Of a DNA stretch of 20,424 bases, positions 14,077 through 18,608 are shown piece by piece. Position numbers and translations under genes: made by a program. The notes under the pieces are model-generated. The model was not told the DNA's origin. It saw only the letters and a program-made list of their open reading frames with translations, and searched no databases. The stretch spans positions 1 to 20,424 of IMG/VR virus record IMGVR_UViG_3300046388_000122; one strand, 5' to 3'. The stretch's first letter is position 1; each line of letters starts with the position of its first letter. The stretch comes from a virus.

Positions 14077-14460
14077 ATGACAGACGATAAGCTAGGCCAG
14101 AAAATGTTGGAGTTTGAGCGCAGCCAGACAAAAATTATTAGAACCACTGGGAATGAGTTTCTGATAGGCAAGCCAATGCGACCCACTTTGCCGTGCGATA
14201 TGGAAGAGCCAAAGCCGAGCCGTACAGATACTGGCGCGTTTACGCCGATCTTGAGGGCGCTAGAAAAACACGGGCCAATGACCAGTCGAGACTTGGCGCG
14301 GCTACTGAAGAAAAACTCACACAATATTTGTGGAACAATTCGACACGCCGTGGCGGCTGGATTAATTGATCAGACCCCTCACTCTATCCCAAGAGAGGAA
14401 GATGAGGACAATAAAACAAACGGCCACATGGATTGCTGGCTGTACCACATCGCGGCATAG
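14077..14460 (+). CDS. probable winged-helix protein (127 aa), last gene of operon
   Basis: Residues about 55-100 look like a winged helix: 'FTPILRALEKHGPMTSRDLA', then 'LLKKNSHNICGTIRHAVAAGLI', the second of which would be the recognition helix. The flanks are polar. The ribosome binding site is GGGAGAG. Placed last in the recombination/modification operon and in front of a terminator-like hairpin and a new promoter, it may be a DNA-binding regulator. Similar short winged-helix proteins are frequent in phages; the target is unknown. Confidence 0.65.
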   Translation: MTDDKLGQKMLEFERSQTKIIRTTGNEFLIGKPMRPTLPCDMEEPKPSRTDTGAFTPILRALEKHGPMTSRDLARLLKKNSHNICGTIRHAVAAGLIDQTPHSIPREEDEDNKTNGHMDCWLYHIAA

Positions 14461-14468
14461 ATCGCATC

Positions 14469-14498
14469 GGGGGAAAGTCGCCCATTTTGGCTTCCCCC
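14469..14498 (+). terminator. terminator-like hairpin after the recombination operon
   Basis: GGGGGAA (14469-14475) pairs with TTCCCCC (14492-14498), and an inner GCC/GGC pair closes the loop, leaving a four-base bulge. The sequence CATTTTCC follows, so the U run is short. Its place just after the last operon stop supports termination. Confidence 0.5.
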
Positions 14499-14504
14499 CA
14501 TTTT

Positions 14505-14548
14505 CCCCCCATATATTCCCCCCATATATTAATTAAATATATTTAATT
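14505..14548. repeat. tandem CCCCCCATATATT repeat plus 18-base palindrome
   Basis: CCCCCCATATATT occurs twice in direct tandem (14505-14517, 14518-14530), followed immediately by the perfect palindrome AATTAAATATATTTAATT (14531-14548). The palindrome lies directly upstream of a promoter, where A/T-rich DNA acts as an UP element. The tandem repeat could bind a regulator. Confidence 0.7.
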
Positions 14549-14551
14549 TGT

Positions 14552-14588
14552 ATTCTGCTATTGTATCTCCGATCAGAATGCCTATATG
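14552..14588 (+). promoter_or_regulatory. promoter P1 with dyad over the -35 box
   Basis: TTGTAT (14561-14566) is 16 bases from TATATG (14583-14588), which continues TATTGTGTAAGATC. ATTCTG (14552-14557) and CAGAAT (14574-14579) flank the -35 box as an inverted repeat, extendable by one wobble and one G-C pair. The leader to the next ATG is AT-rich and carries GGAGAG. Confidence 0.7.
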
Positions 14589-14628
14589 TATTGTGTAAGA
14601 TCAAAAACTCAAAAAATGGAGAGACCCA

Positions 14629-14931
14629 ATGAGCATCGAAACCAAAAACCTTACTGCCAATCAAGTGAATGCCATGACTGCCTTAATCAAAAGTTGCCTC
14701 GGCAACATGGGCGGTTCAACCCTCGCTGATTTAGAAGACGATCCGTTTACATGGGTTGATGCCTCTGATCTCGTTGAAGCTGGCTGGGGCCAAAAAGAAG
14801 CTGAAGGCACATTCGGCTCACTGGTCGCTGCTGATTTAGTTTATCTTTATGACCAACGCTCGGCTGGCGATGGAGGTAACTTATATTCGCTGGCGGCAGA
14901 CTGGGACGTTCTTCGCAAATTTCACTCATAA
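14629..14931 (+). CDS. hypothetical protein (100 aa), possibly winged helix
   Basis: This 100-residue acidic protein starts after GGAGAG and promoter P1. Residues about 10-90 have the helix-helix-wing look of a small winged-helix fold ('TANQVNAMTALIKSCLGN', 'WVDASDLVEAGWGQKEAEGTFGSL', 'DLVYLYD'), resembling orphan proteins of marine phages. If so it may bind DNA or serve as a protein adaptor; this is inferred. It is followed by a stable GC hairpin. Confidence 0.65.
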   Translation: MSIETKNLTANQVNAMTALIKSCLGNMGGSTLADLEDDPFTWVDASDLVEAGWGQKEAEGTFGSLVAADLVYLYDQRSAGDGGNLYSLAADWDVLRKFHS

Positions 14932-14937
14932 TCCAAC

Positions 14938-14955
14938 GAGGGGCTACGGCCCCTC
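14938..14955 (+). terminator. intergenic GC hairpin
   Basis: GAGGGGC (14938-14944) and GCCCCTC (14949-14955) form a perfect seven-pair stem with a TACG loop, six bases after a stop codon. No U run follows, so message stabilisation or partial termination is more likely than strong termination. Confidence 0.55.
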
Positions 14956-14982
14956 ATCCAACGATCTAGAAAGGATCAAAAA

Positions 14983-15309
14983 ATGAGACTCTATACCAAC
15001 TCAAAAGGCCAGTGGGTCGGAACGCAAGCCGAAGCCAAGACAATTGGCGCGGAGCAGACTGAAGTTCCCACCGACAAGCCCAGCCTGCTGGCGTGGCTCA
15101 ACAACAGGACAGAGGCTGCAAATGCCCTTGGCCTGCCAGTGGACCCAGTGCCAGCCCCAGTGGTCACTGAGAGGGTGACAAGCCACCCACAGGGCCGACC
15201 ACACCCTTGGGTGACCATCAGGGAGTGCGCTGAGAAAGCATCGCTCAAAGACTTGAGCCACGCTCTGGCGATCTACATGAACCGTGTCGATGAATTGCTG
15301 GACGATTAA
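14983..15309 (+). CDS. hypothetical phage protein (108 aa)
   Basis: The N-terminus 'MRLYTNSKGQWVGTQAEAK' followed by 'EVPTDKPSLLAWLN' is a pattern I associate with a widespread small phage protein of unknown function. A proline-rich linker (about 50-75) leads to a helical C-terminus with 'ECAEKASLKDLSHAL'. AAGGA lies upstream of the ATG. It shares transcription with the previous gene and is followed by promoter P2. Confidence 0.7.
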   Translation: MRLYTNSKGQWVGTQAEAKTIGAEQTEVPTDKPSLLAWLNNRTEAANALGLPVDPVPAPVVTERVTSHPQGRPHPWVTIRECAEKASLKDLSHALAIYMNRVDELLDD

Positions 15310-15325
15310 AAATATTAATTAAATG

Positions 15326-15365
15326 TATCTGGGGGTATTGTATTCCCAGATATACTTCTTATATG
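15326..15365 (+). promoter_or_regulatory. promoter P2 with perfect dyad over the -35 box
   Basis: TTGTAT (15338-15343) is 16 bases from TATATG (15360-15365), followed by TATTGTGTAAGAGAG. TATCTGGG (15326-15333) and CCCAGATA (15345-15352) form a perfect eight-pair inverted repeat whose 11-base loop contains most of the -35 box. ATTAATTAAAT lies upstream as a possible UP element. Confidence 0.72.
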
Positions 15366-15405
15366 TATTGTGTAAGAGAGAAAATTAAAAATCAGGAGAC
15401 AGACT

Positions 15406-15633
15406 ATGACAACAATCGCCGAAGCCAAAGCCATCGCAAAGCACATCAAATATCATGTGCGCCAGCGTTTTCTGGAGCAGGAGCGGGAGGCTTATTATAA
15501 TTACAAGAGCGAAAGTCGCGCTTGTGGTTATGAGGTCGAGAGCTTTGAAGAGTATATTGGCGATAGGAACTTGAAAAACGAATTTGCTGAGTTTTACGCC
15601 AGCCTGACCGAACAAGAATTGTCGGAATATTAA
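15406..15633 (+). CDS. small hypothetical protein (75 aa)
   Basis: The 75-residue product is helical and acidic with many Tyr and Glu residues ('HVRQRFLEQEREAYYNYKSE', 'FEEYIGDRNLKNEFAEFYAS'). It begins after ATCAGGAGA, the ribosome binding site shared by several genes of this row, and is the first gene behind promoter P2. I recognise no family. A small protein-binding or inhibitor role would fit its composition but is not shown by the sequence. Confidence 0.65.
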   Translation: MTTIAEAKAIAKHIKYHVRQRFLEQEREAYYNYKSESRACGYEVESFEEYIGDRNLKNEFAEFYASLTEQELSEY

Positions 15634-15669
15634 CCACCGCCCCACCCACCCACTATCCAATCAGGAGAC
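15634..15669 (+). repeat. 36-base intergenic repeat, copy A
   Basis: This spacer begins directly after a stop codon with CCACCGCCCCACCCACCCAC and ends in CAATCAGGAGAC, the ribosome binding site of the next gene. It matches 15900-15935 with two substitutions. Confidence 0.8.
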
Positions 15670-15674
15670 AAAAA

Positions 15675-15893
15675 ATGAAAATCACTAAAGCAGCCATCCA
15701 AGCCCTCGCCACCCAATCGGTCAAAGCTCAATATGCCCGTGAGACTGACAAGGCTTTGTATCTGGAAGAAATCATTGTTTTGGCTGGCTTTGACATCAGC
15801 CTGACTGACCGCCCCGATCAATGGGATCGCTGCATCGAATGGCTTGAAAACGCCATCGCTGCTAGATGGACGGCTGCACGTTATTTAGTTTGA
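15675..15893 (+). CDS. small hypothetical protein (72 aa)
   Basis: The 72-residue product has three helices ('AAIQALATQSVKAQYARETD', 'YLEEIIVLAGFD', 'WDRCIEWLENAIAARWTAARY') and no recognisable motif. CAGGAGAC lies upstream of the ATG, and its spacers on both sides are copies of the same 36-base repeat, so it looks like a cassette within this row of genes. Confidence 0.65.
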   Translation: MKITKAAIQALATQSVKAQYARETDKALYLEEIIVLAGFDISLTDRPDQWDRCIEWLENAIAARWTAARYLV

Positions 15894-15895
15894 CA

Positions 15896-15935
15896 GGGGC
15901 CACCGCCCCACCCACCCACCATTCAATCAGGAGAC
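15896..15935 (+). repeat. 36-base intergenic repeat, copy B, with GC hairpin
   Basis: GGGGC (15896-15900) and GCCCC (15905-15909) form a short hairpin right after the stop. Bases 15900-15935 repeat 15634-15669 with two mismatches and end in the ribosome binding site CAGGAGAC. Confidence 0.75.
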
Positions 15936-15941
15936 CATCCA

Positions 15942-16388
15942 ATGCTTCCAAGAACTGCCCAAGCCCACACCCCCCTCCGCACCAGCAAGAGCCGCCACAC
16001 ATGGTGTGGCCCATACGCCGCCGCTGTGTTCATGCGTCAGCACTATGACGCCGCATATGAAGTGTGCCTGTGTCACACGTTTCGCGGCAAGATCACAGGC
16101 ATGAGCAACAAGCTCATGAAGACGGTCATGGGGGCCAATGGCATTCAGATGACGTTACACTACTGCCGTGAGGTTGGATCGTATGCCAGACACAATCCTA
16201 CGCTGGCGGCTTGGCTCAAGACCCGTGATCGCAAGAAGACCTATCTGGTCAACATCACGGGCCACTACATTGTGGTGTCGGGCGACAAGACCATCGACAA
16301 CCAGTCTGGCGAGTGGCACAGCGTCCGTAAATCCAAGCACCGCCGCAAGCGCGTGGCCTACGCTTGGGAAATAAAATCACCCCACTAA
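15942..16388 (+). CDS. possible papain-like cysteine protease (148 aa)
   Basis: This 148-residue basic protein has motifs resembling a minimal papain-like (C39-type) cysteine peptidase. 'HTWCGPYAAAVFM' places C22 at the start of a helix, as in the 'CGP.A' motif of C39 peptidases. 'TGHYIVVSGDKTIDNQSGEW' gives H108 on a strand with D115 or D119/N120 as third residue. The middle is helical and the tail Lys/Arg-rich ('SKHRRKRVAYAW'). It could process phage or host proteins, or be an anti-defence factor or peptidoglycan amidase. All are inference, and the Cys-His pairing might be accidental. CAGGAGAC precedes the ATG. Confidence 0.55.
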   Translation: MLPRTAQAHTPLRTSKSRHTWCGPYAAAVFMRQHYDAAYEVCLCHTFRGKITGMSNKLMKTVMGANGIQMTLHYCREVGSYARHNPTLAAWLKTRDRKKTYLVNITGHYIVVSGDKTIDNQSGEWHSVRKSKHRRKRVAYAWEIKSPH

Positions 16389-16401
16389 TAAATTATTTAA
16401 A

Positions 16402-16437
16402 GATACCCCTTGATATATCTTGGGGTATCACTATATG
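16402..16437 (+). promoter_or_regulatory. promoter P3 with perfect dyad over the -35 box
   Basis: TTGATA (16410-16415) is 16 bases from TATATG (16432-16437), followed by TATTAGGTAAGATC. GATACCCC (16402-16409) and GGGGTATC (16422-16429) form a perfect eight-pair inverted repeat around the -35 box, with a 12-base loop. An A/T-rich stretch lies upstream. Confidence 0.72.
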
Positions 16438-16479
16438 TATTAGGTAAGATCAAAAATTCAAAAATCAGGAGATCAAAAA

Positions 16480-16878
16480 ATGAAAGTATTCAATTTTACA
16501 GACGGCGTTAAGGGTGAACTTTTGGGAGACATCAAAGTTGCCAGCGCACATTCTGGGGGCCATGTTGAAAAAAATGGCGTCAACTATAAAGTTGAGTTGG
16601 CAAACCCTGCAAACGTAAAGCCTGTTGCTGGTGGCAAATCTGGTGCTGAATGGACATGGCACCACGCTGTAGAACATCGTGTCGATGGAGAAACTAAAGA
16701 CATCACCGCCGAAGATTTTGGTGTTGGCGCAATCTGTTTCTGCACAGGTGAATATTACGTTGCTTGGTATGCGGGTCATCCAGAAGTGCAAACAGAGTGG
16801 TGGTGGACAGTTGTCGGCACAAACGATTGGAACCGCGAAGCCTGCAAGTCAGGCATTCTTAAAGCCACCAAAATTTAA
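16480..16878 (+). CDS. hypothetical beta-rich protein (132 aa)
   Basis: The protein has 132 residues with many Gly, Val and Trp residues and alternating strands ('GVKGELLGDIKVASAHSGGH', 'AEWTWHHAVEHRV', 'CFCTGEYYVAWYAGH', 'TEWWWTVVG'), suggesting a beta-sandwich or barrel. 'ICFCTG' and several His residues could bind metal, but there is no known pattern. It starts behind promoter P3 with AGGAGA upstream and is followed by a GC hairpin. No family is recognised. Confidence 0.65.
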   Translation: MKVFNFTDGVKGELLGDIKVASAHSGGHVEKNGVNYKVELANPANVKPVAGGKSGAEWTWHHAVEHRVDGETKDITAEDFGVGAICFCTGEYYVAWYAGHPEVQTEWWWTVVGTNDWNREACKSGILKATKI

Positions 16879-16884
16879 TTCAAC

Positions 16885-16900
16885 GGGGGCTTTGGCCCCC
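16885..16900 (+). terminator. intergenic GC hairpin
   Basis: GGGGGC (16885-16890) and GCCCCC (16895-16900) pair around a TTTG loop six bases after a stop. The spacer then runs ACCAATCAAGGAGAG into the next ATG, like the other spacers of this row. Confidence 0.55.
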
Positions 16901-16920
16901 ACCAATCAAGGAGAGAAAAT

Positions 16921-17088
16921 ATGACCAGCAAAATCTTTAAATTTGGGCGGCACACGTTATCGCTTATCCACTCACCCTCTTCCAAATTGTTTGCAATCAA
17001 ATCCAGCAAAAACTCTTACGGCGATAGAGTAGTGGCATTACATTTAGGCAAAGTCGGGGGGTGGTATTGTTATCGCCCCTGCGCCTAA
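16921..17088 (+). CDS. small basic hypothetical protein (55 aa)
   Basis: The 55-residue ORF (MTSKIFKFGRHTLSLIHSPS, ending WYCYRPCA) has AAGGAGAG nine bases before its ATG and lies between two hairpin-bearing spacers, which supports it as a real gene. It is basic, beta-rich and has two cysteines near the end. It could be a small nucleic-acid-binding protein. No family is recognised. Confidence 0.6.
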   Translation: MTSKIFKFGRHTLSLIHSPSSKLFAIKSSKNSYGDRVVALHLGKVGGWYCYRPCA

Positions 17089-17094
17089 TCAACA

Positions 17095-17112
17095 GGGGGC
17101 CATCGCGCCCCC
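17095..17112 (+). terminator. intergenic GC hairpin
   Basis: GGGGGC (17095-17100) and GCCCCC (17107-17112) pair around CATCGC, six bases after a stop. The spacer then continues ACCCATCAAGGAGACAG to the next ATG, again the repeated spacer design. Confidence 0.55.
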
Positions 17113-17132
17113 ACCCATCAAGGAGACAGAAA

Positions 17133-17336
17133 ATGGCACGTAGAAGTTTTAAAATCTTTGGGATTAAAGACGGTGGCTCAGAGGAGTGGGTCGATACTGT
17201 CAGCAGCCCCAAAGCGGGAAAAGCCGCACATGAGGCAATGAAGACGCAAGGCTACTTTGATTACATCCGTTGCCGCGATTGCTTGGGCGGCTTGCGCTTT
17301 GAATACAATTTAAAAACAGGGAGGAAGACAGCATGA
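17133..17336 (+). CDS. small hypothetical protein (67 aa)
   Basis: The start at 17133 (MARRSFKIFGIKDG) follows AAGGAGACAG; longer in-frame sequence upstream is the hairpin spacer. The 67-residue product is basic with strands ('SFKIFGIKDGGSEEWVDTV'), a helix ('KAGKAAHEAMKTQGY') and 'IRCRDCLGG', whose CxxC could be half of a zinc site. The next gene, overlapping as ATGA, encodes a protein with two CxxC pairs. Function unknown. Confidence 0.65.
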   Translation: MARRSFKIFGIKDGGSEEWVDTVSSPKAGKAAHEAMKTQGYFDYIRCRDCLGGLRFEYNLKTGRKTA

Positions 17337-17497
17337 TGATCCCCTGCCCAGTGTGCGACCACACTGCCTATCACGGTAAGGTCGAAAAGACTGTCTACCA
17401 ACGTTTCGGTGGCACACTGGAGCCTGTTGGAGAATGGGTCGATTGCAATTACTGTGATGGCAGTGGCGAAGTTAAGGAGGATGAAGATGAGCGATGA
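17333..17497 (+). CDS. small zinc-ribbon protein (54 aa)
   Basis: The 54-residue ORF starts MMIPCPVCDHTAYHGKVEKT, with GGGAGGA upstream. C5-x-x-C8 ('CPVC') and C38-x-x-C41 ('CNYCDGSGEV') form a two-knuckle zinc ribbon resembling the DnaJ cysteine-rich repeats 'CxxCxGxG'. Such small proteins may act as protein or nucleic-acid adaptors. It overlaps both neighbours (ATGA upstream, 11 bases downstream). The role is inferred only from the fold. Confidence 0.7.
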   Translation: MMIPCPVCDHTAYHGKVEKTVYQRFGGTLEPVGEWVDCNYCDGSGEVKEDEDER

Positions 17498-17621
17498 GAA
17501 AGTAGTTAAATTTCCTGAGCCTCTGTCCGATCTGGATCGGCAGTTTGAAGAGCTTGAAAGGCAGCGTGAATTGATCAGGGAGCAGGCGCGACAGCTTGCT
17601 GCTGTTCACAAGCCCAAATAG
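17487..17621 (+). CDS. small coiled-coil protein (44 aa)
   Basis: The start at 17487 (MSDEKVVKFPEPLSD) follows AAGGAGGATG and overlaps the zinc-ribbon gene. The 44-residue product has an extended N-terminus and a long charged helix ('DRQFEELERQRELIREQARQ') with clear heptads, so it probably forms a coiled coil. It is the last gene before the TATAAT promoter of the next block, whose -35 region lies in its final codons. Function unknown. Confidence 0.6.
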   Translation: MSDEKVVKFPEPLSDLDRQFEELERQRELIREQARQLAAVHKPK

Positions 17622-17631
17622 CCGCTATAAT
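17605..17631 (+). promoter_or_regulatory. putative promoter with perfect TATAAT
   Basis: TTCACA (17605-17610) precedes a consensus TATAAT (17626-17631) by 15 bases, shorter than ideal. It differs from the TATnTGTA promoters elsewhere. A transcript from it would begin near 17638, inside the hairpin that follows. Confidence 0.5.
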
Positions 17632-17653
17632 CCCCCTAATTCCATTTAGGGGG
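17632..17653 (+). promoter_or_regulatory. hairpin overlapping the ribosome binding site of the next gene
   Basis: CCCCCTAA (17632-17639) pairs perfectly with TTAGGGGG (17646-17653) around a six-base loop. The right arm contains the ribosome binding site AGGGGGTGA of the gene at 17663. Read-through transcripts would hide that site; transcripts starting at about 17638 would lack most of the left arm and leave it free. Confidence 0.6.
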
Positions 17654-17662
17654 TGATGACCC

Positions 17663-18139
17663 ATGATCGATCCTGTGAGCGCCTACGCTGCCGCCACAAC
17701 CGCCTATAAAGGCGTTAAAATGCTGCTGCAGGCTGGCCGTGAAATCGAAGACGTTTCAAAGCAGCTTGGGTCTTGGTATAGCGCAGTGGCTGATATTACT
17801 CGCGCCGAATCACAGCGCAAGAACACAACGTGGCTGGAAAAGAAACAGCACGGCGAGGCATCAATTGAGCAAGAGGCGATGGACATCACGATCCGCGCCA
17901 AAAAATTAAAAGAATTTGAATATGAAATTCGCGTAATGCTGGACTATCGTTTCGGTTTAGGCACCTATGAAGGTATGCTTGATATGCGCCGAAAAATAAG
18001 AAAAGAACGCGAAGAGACTGTGTATCGGGCAATGGAGGCAAAACGCCAAATGGCAAACAATCTTGCAATCACGGGATTGGCTGTGGGCATTGTGGCCGTT
18101 TTGGGAGGCGGCATTTATTTGCTGACGCTTGTGTTATGA
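17663..18139 (+). CDS. phage protein with coiled coil and C-terminal membrane segment
   Basis: The 158-residue protein begins 'MIDPVSAYAAATTAYKGVKM', followed by a helix with 'GREIEDVSKQLGSWYSAVADI', a long charged helical region (about 45-130) and one membrane segment at about 138-157 ('LAVGIVAVLGGGIYLLTLVL'). I have seen this layout, including the 'MIDPV' start, in marine cyanophage-type genomes as a conserved protein of unknown role. C-terminal anchoring plus coiled coil could fit lysis, a spanin-like function or virion assembly. It leads a three-gene overlapping block with its own promoter and an occludable ribosome binding site, suggesting timed, probably late, expression. Confidence 0.75.
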   Translation: MIDPVSAYAAATTAYKGVKMLLQAGREIEDVSKQLGSWYSAVADITRAESQRKNTTWLEKKQHGEASIEQEAMDITIRAKKLKEFEYEIRVMLDYRFGLGTYEGMLDMRRKIRKEREETVYRAMEAKRQMANNLAITGLAVGIVAVLGGGIYLLTLVL

Positions 18140-18345
18140 CAGGCTCTTGGGTGCTGTACATTATTATATTCTTTGTAAATGGTGAAACGATTGTGTTAGA
18201 AAATGATGAAAAATTTAAAACAGAAGATCAGTGCTGGGCCGCAGGCATGATAAAGGGGCCGTATCTTTTAGAGAAAACTTCACATATTTTTGGCGTACCT
18301 GTGAGGGGCAGTTTTTCATGCCAGAAGGCAGGGCAGAGTGCTTAA
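18136..18345 (+). CDS. small protein with N-terminal hydrophobic segment (69 aa)
   Basis: The ATG overlaps the upstream stop as ATGA. The 69-residue product opens with a hydrophobic stretch 'WVLYIIIFFV' (5-14), then a polar part with two cysteines (C33, and C62 in 'SFSCQKAG'). This suggests a short membrane-anchored or exported protein with a possible disulphide. Position between a membrane-anchored protein and another secreted-looking protein hints at a lysis or envelope role, but no family is recognised. Confidence 0.6.
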   Translation: MTGSWVLYIIIFFVNGETIVLENDEKFKTEDQCWAAGMIKGPYLLEKTSHIFGVPVRGSFSCQKAGQSA

Positions 18346-18607
18346 AGTTTTATTGATGTCCGTAACGCTGGCTGGCGTTGCCAATCCCACGCACGTTCAG
18401 TGCCACCTGTGGAAAAGGCTTACCGACAAAAATACTGGTCAGAAAATTTGCGTTTATCGTTTTACAGCGGGGTATGGGGGTCTGGCCTACCATTACCCAA
18501 CTCGCAGCTTCAAAGAGTGTCCCAAGGTTTTTTCCTGCGTTTATGAAAAGAAAGACAAAAGACCCACGCTAAACGAGATATTGGATGGGTTAAGGGACGG
18601 CTTCTGA
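18338..18607 (+). CDS. secreted-looking cysteine-rich protein (89 aa), GTG start
   Basis: The start is a GTG at 18338 preceded by AGGGCAG and overlapping the previous gene; an ATG at 18356 is the alternative. The first 20 residues ('LKVLLMSVTLAGVANPTHVQ') resemble a signal peptide. The mature part has four cysteines (C22, C38, 'ECPKVFSC'), consistent with two disulphides outside the cytoplasm. No lipobox is clear. It ends one base before the stop of the convergent virion gene. Together with the two preceding genes it may act at the envelope, an inference from topology only. Confidence 0.6.
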   Translation: MLKVLLMSVTLAGVANPTHVQCHLWKRLTDKNTGQKICVYRFTAGYGGLAYHYPTRSFKECPKVFSCVYEKKDKRPTLNEILDGLRDGF

Positions 18608-18608
18608 G

